Positions 55,353 through 64,000 of a stretch of 64,000 nucleotides of DNA are shown in pieces. This DNA comes from Streptomyces sp. NBC_01276 (GTDB lineage Bacteria; Actinomycetota; Actinomycetes; Streptomycetales; Streptomycetaceae): positions 6,322,501 to 6,386,500 of the forward strand of contig NZ_CP108442.1 of the NCBI RefSeq assembly GCF_041435355.1, read 5' to 3'. The position numbers and the translations under genes were made by a program. The stretch's first letter is position 1. Each line of letters starts with the position of its first letter. Below the pieces are notes generated by a model that saw only the letters and a list, made by a program, of their open reading frames with translations, was not told where the DNA came from and ran no database searches.

Positions 55353-56030
55353 CTAGGACCTGCATGCCGGGATCGCACGGGGTTTCAGGGGCGAGGGCGT
55401 GAGCAGGCAGCGGCCGACCAGGCCGACGCCGGAGTCGAGGGACTCGGTGAACTCCTCGGCCAGGTCGGGGGCGTGCCGCAGGGCCCACAGCAGACGGGCC
55501 GCCGCCCAGGCCCCGGCCCGCGCGCGCTCCAGGCTCCAGGAGCCGATCAGGTGCGTCAGCGGGTCGGCGACCTCCAGCAGGTCCGGGCCCGGCATCAGGT
55601 CCTCCCGGATGCGTTCCTCCAGCGAGACCAGGGTCTCGCCGACCCGGTGGAAGTCGGCTTCGAGGGCCGCGGGCGGGCAGTCCAGGGAGTGGCAGGAGGA
55701 GACCACCGCCAGGGCCAGGTCGTGCCCGATGTGGGCGTTGATCCCGGCCAGCGCGTGCTGCAGCGGCCGCACGCCCGGGTGGCGGCGGTACTGGAGCAGC
55801 GGGCGCCAGCAGGCCGGTGCCCGCCCGTCCGTCTCCACCGCCGTCAGGTACCGCTCCGCGAACCGCACGCCGAGCGTCTCCGCCCGGCGGGGCGCGGGGA
55901 AACCGCCGTGGCCGATCCGGTGGTGGAGGGCCTGGGTGACCGTCAGGTACACCCGGTTGAAGACGGCCACGCCGTCCTGCGCGGGGAGCCGCTCGTCGAG
56001 GGCGCGCATCCGCGCGAGTACCGCTTCCAT
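55353..56030 (-). CDS. DUF5995-family protein
   Basis: This 225-residue, mostly helical cytoplasmic protein starts at ATG 56030. It begins AVLARMRALDERLPAQDGVAVFNRVYLTVTQ, given here in part as DGVAVFNRVYLTVTQAL, and has PLQHALAGINAHIGHDLALA with conserved His and Asp residues. The pattern matches what I know as DUF5995, common in actinomycetes and of unknown function. It lies 78 bases after the nucleobase permease gene on the same strand. Confidence 0.75.
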   Translation of the reverse strand: MEAVLARMRALDERLPAQDGVAVFNRVYLTVTQALHHRIGHGGFPAPRRAETLGVRFAERYLTAVETDGRAPACWRPLLQYRRHPGVRPLQHALAGINAHIGHDLALAVVSSCHSLDCPPAALEADFHRVGETLVSLEERIREDLMPGPDLLEVADPLTHLIGSWSLERARAGAWAAARLLWALRHAPDLAEEFTESLDSGVGLVGRCLLTPSPLKPRAIPACRS

Positions 56031-56107
56031 GCCAGGCAGCGTCGCAGCCGGGACGCCGCGCGCGGGGAACTTGGCCGTACGCTTCGCCGGTTCGGGCGAA
56101 GCGGGCG

Positions 56108-57538
56108 TCAACGCGGCGTGTCCGGACCGTCCCGGCCGTCGTCGTAGGCGGAGGTGCCCGAGTCGAGGAGGGGCTCCTGCTTGAGGTGCGCCGGGGCGAA
56201 GTGGCGCAGCGCGTGGTAGCCGGTGATCACCACGATCGTGCCGAGCGCGATGCCGCCGAGCTCGAAGGTCTCGGTGAACTGCAGCTTGACGCCGCCGATG
56301 CCGATGATGATGCCCGCCGCGGCCGGCACCAGGTTCAGCGGGTTGCGCAGGTCCACCCCGCCGTTGATCCAGATCTGCGCGCCGAGCAGGCCGATCATGC
56401 CGTAGAGGATGACGGTGATGCCGCCGAGCACCCCGCCCGGGATCGCGGCGACGACCGCGCCGAACTTCGGGCACAGGCCGAAGAGCAGGGCGAAGCCGGC
56501 CGCCGCCCAGTAGGCCGCCGTGGAGTACACGCGGGTGGCGGCCATGACGCCGATGTTCTCGGAGTACGTGGTGTTCGGGGGGCCGCCGACCGCCGTGGAG
56601 AGCATGGACGCGGCGCCGTCGGCGGCGATGGCGGTGCCGAGCTTGTCGTCGAGCGGGTCGCCGGTCATCTCGCCGACGGCCTTGATGTGACCGGCGTTCT
56701 CGGCGATCAGCGCGATCACCACCGGCAGCGCGATGAGGATCGCCGACCACTCGAACTGCGGGGCGTGGAAGGACGGGAGCCCGATCCAGGCGGCCTCGCC
56801 GACGCCCGAGAGGTCCAGGCGCCAGTGGTTCACCGCCTCGGGGCCGCCCGTCGTCGAGTGGATCATCCCGAAGACCAGGTCGAAGATCCAGGAGATCGCG
56901 TACCCGAAGACCAGGCCCAGGAAGATGGCGATCCGCGACCAGAAGCCGCGCAGGCAGACCACGGCCATGCCCGTGAACAGCATGGTCAGCAGTGCGGTCC
57001 ACTGGTCCTGCGGCCAGTACGTCGAGGCCGTCACCGGCGCCAGGTTGAAGCCGATCAGCATCACGACCGCGCCCGTCACCACCGGCGGCATCGCCGCGTG
57101 GATGATCCGCGCGCCGAAGCGCTGGACTGCCAGACCCGCCAGGAACAGCGCCACGCCGACCACGAACACCGCGCCCGTGACGACCGCGCTGTCGCCGCCG
57201 CCCGCCCGGATCGCGGCGGCGACGCCGACGAAGGAGAGCGAGCAGCCCAGGTAGGAGGGCACCCGGCCGCGCGTGGCGAGCAGGAAGATGACGGTCGCGA
57301 TGCCCGACATCATGATCGCCAGATTCGGGTCCAGGCCCATGAGGACCGGCGCGACGAAACTGGCGCCGAACATCGCCACGACGTGCTGGGCGCCGAGCCC
57401 GGCGGTCCGCGGCCACGACAGCCGCTCGTCCGGCCGCACCACCGCGCCGGGGGCGGGGGTCCGCCCGTCTCCGTGCAGGGTCCAGCGCACGCCGAAGCCC
57501 ATCTCCCACCACTTCCGTTCCGCCGGGTCGTCGAACAT
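56108..57538 (-). CDS. Uracil/xanthine permease (NCS2 family)
   Basis: This 476-residue transporter has about 14 hydrophobic segments. NCS2 hallmarks are LGAQHVVAMFGASFVAPVL near the N-terminus, PSYLGCSLSFVG, and the substrate loop with NAGHIKAVGEMTG and GGPPNTTYSENIGVMAATRVYS, cited in part as NTTYSENIGVMAATRVYS. It imports uracil or a purine base with H+ or Na+. A TAATAT element at 57578-57583, overlapping the preceding MFS stop codon, could be its own -10 box. guaB1 purine salvage lies elsewhere in the window. Confidence 0.92.
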   Translation of the reverse strand: MFDDPAERKWWEMGFGVRWTLHGDGRTPAPGAVVRPDERLSWPRTAGLGAQHVVAMFGASFVAPVLMGLDPNLAIMMSGIATVIFLLATRGRVPSYLGCSLSFVGVAAAIRAGGGDSAVVTGAVFVVGVALFLAGLAVQRFGARIIHAAMPPVVTGAVVMLIGFNLAPVTASTYWPQDQWTALLTMLFTGMAVVCLRGFWSRIAIFLGLVFGYAISWIFDLVFGMIHSTTGGPEAVNHWRLDLSGVGEAAWIGLPSFHAPQFEWSAILIALPVVIALIAENAGHIKAVGEMTGDPLDDKLGTAIAADGAASMLSTAVGGPPNTTYSENIGVMAATRVYSTAAYWAAAGFALLFGLCPKFGAVVAAIPGGVLGGITVILYGMIGLLGAQIWINGGVDLRNPLNLVPAAAGIIIGIGGVKLQFTETFELGGIALGTIVVITGYHALRHFAPAHLKQEPLLDSGTSAYDDGRDGPDTPR

Positions 57539-57580
57539 CGTGGCCGGCGCGCCGGTACGACGTGACGACCAGCCGTTATA

Positions 57581-58807
57581 TTACGGCCGCATAGAGGCGG
57601 GTTCGTCCTGGTTCGCTGCTCCGGCCGCCCCCGGGGCCTTGCTGCCGCGCAGTACGGCCGCGCCCGCGATCAGGGCGAACGCGAGCAGTGTGACCAGTGC
57701 GAAGGAGACCACGAGCGAGGTCGCGTCCGCCACCGCGCCGATCGCCGACGGCGCGACCAGCCCCGAGGTGTACGTGATCGTCGCGACCCCCGCGATGGCC
57801 TGCGCCGGGGCCGGCCCGCTGCGCGCCGCCGCCGCGAACGCCAGGGGCACCACCACCGCGATGCCGAGCCCGATCAGCCCGAAGCCGCCCAGGGCCGCTG
57901 CCGGATGGCGGACCGTCACCACCAGCAGCCCGCCCGCGGTGGCCAGGACGCCGCCCGCCCGGACCGTGCGCACCGCCCCGAACCGGTCCACCACCCGGTC
58001 CCCGGCCAGCCGGGCCAGGGCCATGGTCAGCGCGAACGCGGTCGTCGAGGCGGCGGCCAGGCCCGCGTCGGTGTGCAGCACGTCCCGCAGGTACACGCCC
58101 GACCAGTCCAGGCTCGCGCCCTCGGCGAAGACCGCGCAGAATCCGACGAGCCCGATCAGCAGGGCGGACCTCGGCGGCAGCGCGAAGTGCGCGGGGGCCT
58201 GCGCGTCCTCGTCGCCGCGCAGGTCCAGCACGCCCCGTACGGCCAGCAGCCCGGCCGCCGTCAGGGCGAGCGCGGCGATCAGGTGGTGCAGCCGGGCGTC
58301 GGCCCCCGCGTGCGCCGCGACCGTCCCGGCCGCCGAGCCGAGCAGGGCGCCCACGCTCCACATGCCGTGCAGCGAGGACATGATCGAGCGGCCGAGACGG
58401 TTCTCGGTCTCCACGCCGAGCGCGTTCATGGCGACGTCGGCCATGCCCGAGGTGGCTCCGTAGACGAACAGCACGCAGCACAGCACGGCGAAGTCCGGGG
58501 CCAGGCTGGGCAGGATCAGGGACAGGGTCCACAGTGCCAGCAGGCCGCGCAGGGCGTTGCGGGCGCCGAACCGGTGGTTGATCCGGCCGGCCAGCGGCAT
58601 CGCGAGGGCGGCGCCGAGCGCGGGGAAGGCGAGGGCCAGGCCCAGGGTGCCCGCGCTGAGACCGGCGTGCTGCTGGATCCAGGGGATGCGGGTGGCGAAG
58701 GATCCGGTGACGGCGCCGTGGGCGCAGAAGACCGCGGCGATGGCGAAGCGGGCATGGCGCAGGCGCGCCGGGCTGGGGCCGGGTTCCCCGGTTCTGGGCC
58801 GTGTCAT
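57581..58807 (-). CDS. MFS transporter controlled by the divergent ROK regulator
   Basis: This 408-residue protein has about 12 membrane segments, beginning FAIAAVFCAHGAVTGSFATR with the arrangement seen in sugar- and multidrug-type MFS members. A loop LAGRINHRFGARNALR is the TM2-3 signature, here with the usual G-x-x-x-D-R-x-G weakened. The TTAACT/TAGTTT promoter places transcription at the ATG. The palindromic operator lies in its spacer, so expression is probably repressed by the ROK protein encoded divergently. Confidence 0.87.
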   Translation of the reverse strand: MTRPRTGEPGPSPARLRHARFAIAAVFCAHGAVTGSFATRIPWIQQHAGLSAGTLGLALAFPALGAALAMPLAGRINHRFGARNALRGLLALWTLSLILPSLAPDFAVLCCVLFVYGATSGMADVAMNALGVETENRLGRSIMSSLHGMWSVGALLGSAAGTVAAHAGADARLHHLIAALALTAAGLLAVRGVLDLRGDEDAQAPAHFALPPRSALLIGLVGFCAVFAEGASLDWSGVYLRDVLHTDAGLAAASTTAFALTMALARLAGDRVVDRFGAVRTVRAGGVLATAGGLLVVTVRHPAAALGGFGLIGLGIAVVVPLAFAAAARSGPAPAQAIAGVATITYTSGLVAPSAIGAVADATSLVVSFALVTLLAFALIAGAAVLRGSKAPGAAGAANQDEPASMRP

Positions 58808-58814
58808 GGGCGTA

Positions 58815-58841
58815 AACTATCAGGGACCCTGCCTGATAGTT
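58815..58841. promoter_or_regulatory. ROK-family operator AACTATCAGG-N7-CCTGATAGTT overlapping two promoters
   Basis: Two perfect 10-bp arms lie between the MFS start (58807) and the ROK start (58872). On the minus strand TTAACT and TAGTTT flank the dyad with an 18-base spacer. On the plus strand a TAAGAT -10 lies at 58859-58864, so the right arm covers its -35 position. Both transcripts appear leaderless. Confidence 0.8.
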
Positions 58842-58871
58842 AATGGTTTCCCCCTCCCTAAGATGGGCGCC

Positions 58872-60026
58872 GTGACCCCTGCCAAGGTGCTGACCCCCGC
58901 CGCCGCGAAGTCCCCCGCCTCCCCGAGCACCGCCCGGGCCATCAACGACCGCCTCGCCCTCGAACTCCTCCAGGAGGAGGGCCCGCTGACGGCGAGCCGG
59001 CTCAAGCAGCTCACCGGACTGTCCCGCCCCTCCGTGGCCGACCTCGTCGAACGGCTCACCGAGGCCGGGCTGATCGAGGTCGTGGGGGAGTCCGGCGAAC
59101 AGCGCCGCGGCCCCAACGCCCGCCTCTACGGGATCGTCGCCCGCCGGGCCCACCTCGCCGCCCTGGACGTGCGGACCGACAGCGCGACCGCCGTGGTCAC
59201 CGACCTGCTGGGCCGCCCGCTGGGCCGGACCGCGCTGCCCGTCGACGCGGTGGAGGAGGCCGTGGACCGGCTGGAGGCCCTGACCGCGCGGACGGGCGCC
59301 GGGGCGCTGCACACCGTGGTCGTGGGGGCCCCCGGCCTGGTCGCCCCGGGCGGCGGCGAGCTGCGCGGCACCGGCGCCCTGCCCGCCTGGCACCGGGACC
59401 TGGTCGCCGCCCTGCGGCGGCGGCTGCCCGCCACGGTGGCGGTCGAGAACGAGACCAACCTGGCGGCCCTGGCCGAGCAGCGCGCCGGGGCCGCCCGGGA
59501 CCTGGACTCCTTCGTACTGCTGTGGCTCGGCGACGGCGTGGGCGCCGCCGTGGTCCTCGACGGGCGGCTGCGCCGGGGCGCCTCCGGCGGGGCCGGTGAG
59601 ATCGGCTTCCTCCCGGTCCCCGGAACGGCCGGGCTGCCCTCCGCCACCGCATGCGCCGGCGGCTTCCACGCCCTGGCGGGCCGGTCGGCGGTCGGCGCCC
59701 TCGCGCGCGGGCACGGCTTCCGGGGGCCGGCCGAGGAGGCCGTCGCCGGGGCCGCCGGGGAGGCCTTCCTGGACGCGCTCGCGGAGCGGCTGGCGCTCGG
59801 GGCAGCGGCCGTCGCCGCGATCCTCGACCCCGGCTGCGTGGTACTCGGCGGCGGACTCGGCCACGCGGGCGGCGAGGCCCTGGCCGCCCGCGTCGAGCGC
59901 CGCCTCGCCACCCTCACCCCCGTACCGACCGAGGTCCGCGCCACCGCCCTCGGCGACCCGGCCGTCCTGGAGGGCGCCCGCCTGGCCGCCCGCGAAGCGG
60001 CCCAGTCGGTCCTCTTCGGCCCCTGA
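58872..60026 (+). CDS. ROK-family transcriptional regulator
   Basis: This 384-residue protein starts at GTG 58872, eight bases past a TAAGAT -10. Residues ~20-85 form a winged HTH (LALELLQEEGPLTASRLKQL, then RPSVADLVERLTEAGLIEVVG). The ROK kinase-like domain follows with VVVGAPGLV, VENETNLAALAEQ and GDGVGAAVVLDG. The zinc-binding Cys cluster of classic ROK proteins is reduced to one visible Cys (TACAGGFHAL). It probably senses a sugar or similar ligand and represses the MFS gene and itself. Confidence 0.9.
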   Translation: MTPAKVLTPAAAKSPASPSTARAINDRLALELLQEEGPLTASRLKQLTGLSRPSVADLVERLTEAGLIEVVGESGEQRRGPNARLYGIVARRAHLAALDVRTDSATAVVTDLLGRPLGRTALPVDAVEEAVDRLEALTARTGAGALHTVVVGAPGLVAPGGGELRGTGALPAWHRDLVAALRRRLPATVAVENETNLAALAEQRAGAARDLDSFVLLWLGDGVGAAVVLDGRLRRGASGGAGEIGFLPVPGTAGLPSATACAGGFHALAGRSAVGALARGHGFRGPAEEAVAGAAGEAFLDALAERLALGAAAVAAILDPGCVVLGGGLGHAGGEALAARVERRLATLTPVPTEVRATALGDPAVLEGARLAAREAAQSVLFGP

Positions 60027-60046
60027 CGGGTCACGGCCCGACCCCG

Positions 60047-61159
60047 CTACGGCCGCACGGTGACCGTGGCGGTGAAGCCGCAGCACTCGAAGGTGCGGAC
60101 CGGAGCCCCGGACGTCCGCCCGATGCGCACCCCGTCGAGCACGGCCTTCGTGTCGGCCGAAGCGGCGACCACCGCGACGCCGCCGACACCGCCGTCGATC
60201 CGGTCGTCGCGGACCGTGAAGGAGCCGTCCTGCAGGGCCGTGCCGAAGTACGAACTCCGCACGATGTCGTTGTGCCCGATGGTGTCCGATCCGCCGACGG
60301 CGTAGATCCCGATGTGGTTGCCCACGAGCCGGTTGTGCTCGACCACCGTGCCCGGCGTCGTGGTGACGACGCCCGCGTGCTGGGTCTCGCCGAAGAAGTC
60401 CGGGCCGCAGAACGGGTCCGGTTCCCGGCAGTCGTTGCCGCTGATGGTGTTCCGGGTGACGCGCCCGGCCGCGCCCGCGACGAACCCGATCCCGTCGGTC
60501 GACAGCCGCGGGTGTCCGGTGACGGTGCTGTCGGTGACCGTGGCGCTCGAACCCGCGTTGAGGACGGTGACGGCCGAGCCCTGGTAGTCGGAGATCTCGC
60601 TGTCGTGGATCGACACCGAACCCGTCCCGGTCGGCAGGTCCCCCACGAAGACGGCCACCGCGCTGTGGGCGCAGGCCGCCGCGGGCGTGTCCGTGATGTG
60701 GCTGACGCGGGCGTGGCCGAGGTCGAGCCGGGCACCGCCCAGGACCCGGATGCCGGAGCCGAGCGCGCCGTCGTCGCAGGTCCCGGAGCCCGGCCCGCTG
60801 ACGGCGAGCCGGGACAGTGCCACGGAGGCGCCGCCGTGGACCTCCACGATCGACGTGCCGCCGTCCTCGCCGGGGACCAGGGTCCGCGGAGCCAGGATCG
60901 TCGTCTTCCCGGCGCCCGAACCGGTGATCGACACGTCCTTGCCGATCACCACCTGCTCCCGGTAGACACCCGGCCGGACACTGATCCGGTCCCCGGGCCG
61001 GGCGGCGTCGATCGCGGCCTGGATCGTCGGGTACTTCCCCGGAACCAGCAGCTCGTGCGACGGCTTCGCCTCGGCCTGCAACGGCACCAACTGCCAGACG
61101 GCCGCGACGACGGCACACAGGCCCAGGCGCGCGGCCGTCCTGATCCGGGGATTCGCCAT
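60047..61159 (-). CDS. Secreted right-handed beta-helix (pectate-lyase-like) repeat protein
   Basis: This 370-residue protein starts at ATG 61159. A signal peptide (AARLGLCAVVAAVWQLVPLQAEA) ends near residue 30. Then KYPTIQAAIDAARPGDRISVRPGVY, the standard opening of DUF1565/NosD-type beta-helix proteins, leads into about ten coils with repeating strand turns such as GSAVTVLNAGSSATVTDSTV and HNRLVGNHIGIYAVGGSDT. It probably binds or cleaves a polysaccharide outside the cell. No lyase catalytic pattern is clear. It converges with the ROK gene, 20 bases apart. Confidence 0.82.
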   Translation of the reverse strand: MANPRIRTAARLGLCAVVAAVWQLVPLQAEAKPSHELLVPGKYPTIQAAIDAARPGDRISVRPGVYREQVVIGKDVSITGSGAGKTTILAPRTLVPGEDGGTSIVEVHGGASVALSRLAVSGPGSGTCDDGALGSGIRVLGGARLDLGHARVSHITDTPAAACAHSAVAVFVGDLPTGTGSVSIHDSEISDYQGSAVTVLNAGSSATVTDSTVTGHPRLSTDGIGFVAGAAGRVTRNTISGNDCREPDPFCGPDFFGETQHAGVVTTTPGTVVEHNRLVGNHIGIYAVGGSDTIGHNDIVRSSYFGTALQDGSFTVRDDRIDGGVGGVAVVAASADTKAVLDGVRIGRTSGAPVRTFECCGFTATVTVRP

Positions 61160-61336
61160 GTCTGTCTTCCACTCCCGTGCGCTGCTCCGCGGGCACCGCT
61201 CTGCCGCGGCCCGCCTGCCGACTGCGCGCGCAACGTATCCGGGGTGCGGGGCCCGCACCCCGGTGGACACCCGGCGGCGGTCCCGCTTCCCACGGACGGA
61301 GGACCGGCGGACCCGTTCACCGCCTCCCCGGGGCCC

Positions 61337-62086
61337 TCAGCCCCGGGCCGCCGTGCGCCGGTCCAGGAACTGTGCGAACGTGCCGCGGCCCACGGCACGG
61401 GCCGGGGCCAGGTGCCCGCCGCGCACGAAGGCGGCGTACGTCCGGCCCGCGAGCGGGACGCCCACCACCGGTCGCCGGCTCCCCGTCGCCGCGAGGTAGG
61501 TCCGGGCCCAGTCCGTCAGGGGGCGGACCTCGGGCCCGCCCATGTCCGGGACCCGGCCCGAGGGCCGCGGTGTCGCGAGCTCCGCCAGCCGGTCCGCGAC
61601 CTCCCCGACGGCGATCGGCTGGACCCGTACGCCCCGGGGCAGCAGCACCACCGGCAGCTTCGCGGCGGTGGTCACCACCTGGGCCACCAGGTCGTGGAAC
61701 TGGGTGGTGCGCAGGATCGTGACGCCCAGCCCGGACCCCTCCAGCAGGCGTTCCACCGCCAGTTTGGTCCGGTAGTAGCCGAAGGGGACCACGTCCACCC
61801 CGACGATCGAGATGTACACGAGGTTGCGGACGGTCCCGGCCCGGCGGGCCGCCCCGATCAGGTGCCGGGCGGCCTCCTCGTCGCCCCCGCGCGGGCTGCT
61901 CGCGCAGTGCACGAGCACCTCCGCGCCCGCGAGGGCCGCGTCCAGCCCCCGGCCGTCGCGCAGGTCGACCGGGTAGTGCTCCGAGTGCCGGCTCAGGACC
62001 CGGACCTCGTGGCCCGCCTCCCGCAGCCGGGCGGCGAGCGGGGTGCCCAGGGTGCCGGTGCCGCCGGTGACGACGATGGTGCTCAT
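61337..62086 (-). CDS. NmrA-like NAD(P)-binding oxidoreductase (atypical SDR)
   Basis: This 249-residue Rossmann protein begins TIVVTGGTGTLGTPLAARL with the atypical-SDR GxxGxxG motif, then VRVLSRHS, DLRDGRGLDAAL, VLVHCASSPRG, YISIVGVDVVPFGYYRTKLA and ILRTTQFHDLV. YYRTK supplies a Y-x-x-x-K-like pair. It resembles the NAD(P)H-binding azoreductase/NmrA subgroup. It is a single gene between the chitinase terminator and the beta-helix gene. Confidence 0.85.
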   Translation of the reverse strand: MSTIVVTGGTGTLGTPLAARLREAGHEVRVLSRHSEHYPVDLRDGRGLDAALAGAEVLVHCASSPRGGDEEAARHLIGAARRAGTVRNLVYISIVGVDVVPFGYYRTKLAVERLLEGSGLGVTILRTTQFHDLVAQVVTTAAKLPVVLLPRGVRVQPIAVGEVADRLAELATPRPSGRVPDMGGPEVRPLTDWARTYLAATGSRRPVVGVPLAGRTYAAFVRGGHLAPARAVGRGTFAQFLDRRTAARG

Positions 62087-62183
62087 GGTGTGCGGGTCCT
62101 TCCGTCGGGAGTGCTCTCCCCCAGGTGACAGTCCGGCCCGCCGGAACGTGACACCCCGCGCCGGGGAGGACGCCGGAACGTGC

Positions 62184-62217
62184 GAGGACCCGGTGGCCGC
62201 CGGGCCACCGGGTCCTC
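62184..62217 (-). terminator. Perfect 15-bp terminator after the chitinase gene
   Basis: GAGGACCCGGTGGCC (62184-62198) and its exact complement (62203-62217) flank a GCCG loop, 18 bases beyond the chitinase stop. Confidence 0.85.
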
Positions 62218-62235
62218 ACGTGTCACGCGGGGGGA

Positions 62236-64000
62236 TCAGCAGGCTCCCTGGTCCTTCCAGACGCCCCAGTCGCCGGTGGTGCCGGGCTCCTCGTTCTGCG
62301 TCCACCACTGGGCCTTCCAGGTGTGGCCCTTGTGGGAGACGAGGCTGCCGCTGTTGTAGACCGTGCCCGCCACGTACGCAGGGCTCGCGCAGGTCCCGCC
62401 CGGAGGAGTGGTCGGGGGAGTGGTCGGCGGCGTCGTCGGGGGAGTGGTCGGCGGGGTGGTGGGAGGCGTGGTCGGGGGCGTGGTGGTGCCCGGTTCCACG
62501 ACCGTCGTGCCGCGCGCCAGGTCGCCGGCCAGGGCGTACGTGGTGCCGGAGATGTTCACCGTCCAGTTGGAGGGGGTGGATACCGGCAGGTAGTAGTTGA
62601 ACGCCAGGTCGACCGAGGCGCCGGGGGCCAGCGTCTGCCAGGCCGGCAGCTTCAGGGAGACCCGCTGGAAGTCCCCCTTCAGGCCGCCGACGTTGCTTCC
62701 GCTGTGACCGGTGGAGATCACCTTCGTGCCGAAGCCGGACTGGTCCGAGGCGTTGGCCGGGGCTGAGGTCCCGTAGTCGAACTGGAACTCCGTGCCGCCG
62801 GGCAGCGTGCTCTTCGTGTTGTTGGTGATCTTGAGCTTCGGGGTGATCGGGTAGTTGGAGTCGCCCAGCTTGAACTCGGTGAACTCCGTCTTGATGTCGA
62901 CCGCCTGCGCCGGCAGGGCGGCGCCCGCCTTCTTCGCGCCGTACGGGGTGGCCGCCTTGAACTTGTCGTACATCAGGGAGGTGAGGGTGTCGCCCATCTC
63001 GTACTGGCCCTTGGCCGCGTTGTAGGAGTAGTCGCCCGCGAGCTCCCACACCATCGTGCCGCCGATGCCCTTGTCCACCACGTAGTCGGCCTTGGCGGCG
63101 ACGGACTGCTCGTCCTCCGTCGACAGGAAGACCTTCTTCTGCGCGTTCCACAGCCACGGCGCCACCAGGGTGGAGTCGTACTTGCGGGCGTAGGTGCCGG
63201 TCAGCGTGGTGTTCGCGGGGAAGCCGTACTTCGTGACGTAGTCGCCTACGACGCCCTTCTCCAGGTTCTTCGCGTGCCACATCGGGTTGGAGCCCGCCGG
63301 GGACTCGACGCCGTTGGTGTCCAGGTCGTGCCAGAGGTTGTCGATGCCGACCGCGCCGTCACCGCACTTGGTCAGGCCCGCGCCGGCCGGGCAGGTGGTG
63401 GCCGGGGCCCTGCCCCACAGGCCGTCCGTGCCGCCCTGCACGTTCTTGAAGCCGCGGGTGTAGTACGGCAGGCCGATGTTGATCCGGCCCGACGGCATGG
63501 ACCCGCGGAAGTAGTGGTAGGCCCAGTCGGTGTTCAGGTAGCCGGTGCCGCCGTACTGGGAGGTGGAGTAGACGCTCGCGGCGGCCAGCTCGCCGTCCTT
63601 GCCGTCGTCGAAGAGCGAGGCGTTGGGGCCGACGTACTCGTTCCAGGCGCCGTGCAGGTCGTAGGACATGATGTTGACGTAGTCCAGGTACTGCTGCATC
63701 TGGAAGGTCTCCATGCCCCGCAGCAGGTAGCCGGAGGAGGGGGCGGCGACGGAGAGCAGGTAGTGCCTGCCGTCGGCGGCGCCCGCGCGGTCGAGCCTCT
63801 CGCGCAGCGACTTCATCAGGGCCGCGTAGCCCTTGACGAGACCGGCCCGGCGGGCGTTGGACAGCTGCCAGTCCAGCGGGTTGCCCGCGTCCTTCATGGT
63901 GGTGGGGTACTCGTAGTCGATGTCGACGCCGTTGAAACCGTACGTGCGGATGAACTCCACCGAGGAGTCCGCGAAGGTGTCGATGCCCGCCTGGTTGACG
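62236..64000 (-). CDS. Secreted GH18 chitinase with two C-terminal carbohydrate-binding modules (5' end outside window)
   Basis: About 588 C-terminal residues are visible and the frame runs off the right edge. The GH18 motif NGVDIDYEYP places the catalytic Glu at 63910-63912, and the barrel continues to about 62950. Residues after that form a CBM2-like beta-sandwich, then a Thr/Pro linker of repeated P-T-T-P units (about 62402-62500). A terminal CBM5/12 chitin-binding module has CASPAYVAGTVYNSG and HTWKAQWWTQNEEPG. It hydrolyses extracellular chitin. The signal peptide should lie upstream of the visible part. Confidence 0.93.
   Translation of the reverse strand, partial: VNQAGIDTFADSSVEFIRTYGFNGVDIDYEYPTTMKDAGNPLDWQLSNARRAGLVKGYAALMKSLRERLDRAGAADGRHYLLSVAAPSSGYLLRGMETFQMQQYLDYVNIMSYDLHGAWNEYVGPNASLFDDGKDGELAAASVYSTSQYGGTGYLNTDWAYHYFRGSMPSGRINIGLPYYTRGFKNVQGGTDGLWGRAPATTCPAGAGLTKCGDGAVGIDNLWHDLDTNGVESPAGSNPMWHAKNLEKGVVGDYVTKYGFPANTTLTGTYARKYDSTLVAPWLWNAQKKVFLSTEDEQSVAAKADYVVDKGIGGTMVWELAGDYSYNAAKGQYEMGDTLTSLMYDKFKAATPYGAKKAGAALPAQAVDIKTEFTEFKLGDSNYPITPKLKITNNTKSTLPGGTEFQFDYGTSAPANASDQSGFGTKVISTGHSGSNVGGLKGDFQRVSLKLPAWQTLAPGASVDLAFNYYLPVSTPSNWTVNISGTTYALAGDLARGTTVVEPGTTTPPTTPPTTPPTTPPTTPPTTPPTTPPGGTCASPAYVAGTVYNSGSLVSHKGHTWKAQWWTQNEEPGTTGDWGVWKDQGAC

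Noticed and set aside
57576..61196. 1206-residue minus-strand open frame
   Set aside because: It runs through the MFS, ROK and beta-helix genes in a non-matching frame and is low-complexity, so it is not a real gene.
62402..62500. CRISPR-like or minisatellite array
   Set aside because: The periodic bases encode the Thr/Pro linker between the chitinase binding modules.

Overview
The window is high-GC actinobacterial chromosome and is almost certainly from a Streptomyces or close relative. It is densely coding, uses GTG starts freely, and carries a WhiB regulator, a GuaB1-type CBS-domain enzyme, SpoIIE/RsbW/STAS partner-switching proteins and a secreted chitinase with two carbohydrate-binding modules. 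It also has cysteine-attenuator-type leader peptides and only two genes containing the rare TTA codon. I see no tRNA, rRNA, CRISPR array, phage or active insertion sequence.

Region 1 (1-22757): about 22 genes run on the + strand with no gap above 69 bases and many stop/start overlaps, so they probably form one very long transcription unit. In order they encode a truncated upstream enzyme, a benzoylformate-decarboxylase-like ThDP enzyme, three SnoaL/NTF2-fold proteins, a GMC oxidoreductase, a DJ-1/PfpI protein, a VOC protein and an AGE-like (alpha/alpha)6-barrel protein. A partner-switching module (STAS, GlgX, STAS, RsbW-like kinase, SpoIIE-type phosphatase, ParA-like ATPase) follows. The run ends with a second PfpI-type protein, an aldehyde dehydrogenase, an F420-reductase-like NAD(P) protein, a three-subunit molybdenum hydroxylase, an MFS transporter and a soluble cNMP-domain histidine kinase. 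I recognise no described pathway with this content. The chemistry suggests decarboxylation to an aldehyde, alcohol and aldehyde oxidation, and export.

Region 2 (22758-28234): a 15-bp tandem repeat, a fourth NTF2-fold protein, a TMEM175-type channel, an intact but catalytically dead IS701-like transposase overlapping xdhC, and guaB1. The channel and transposase-like genes each have one early TTA codon.

Region 3 (28235-40527): a NarL-type two-component pair divergent from a serine hydrolase; a LytS/LytR pair flanking a sodium/solute symporter; a repeat-type lipoprotein; an SGNH hydrolase; and an amino acid permease followed by an Lrp/AsnC regulator.

Region 4 (40528-51942): an unrecognised 1538-residue protein, a WhiB regulator, and three flavin-dependent (LLM) monooxygenase genes behind a two-cysteine leader peptide with regulatory hairpins. 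This looks like a sulfur-scavenging operon. A GNAT acetyltransferase, a second leader-like ORF without cysteine and a compact glutathione-transferase-like protein follow.

Region 5 (51943-64000): a nitrilase-superfamily hydrolase plus a tryptophan/phenylalanine-2-monooxygenase-like flavoenzyme (a possible acetamide route to arylacetic acids such as auxin), a zinc-ribbon protein, a DUF5995 protein, a uracil/xanthine permease, an MFS transporter and a divergent ROK regulator sharing a clear operator. The window ends with a secreted beta-helix protein, an NmrA-like oxidoreductase and the 3' part of a GH18 chitinase gene.
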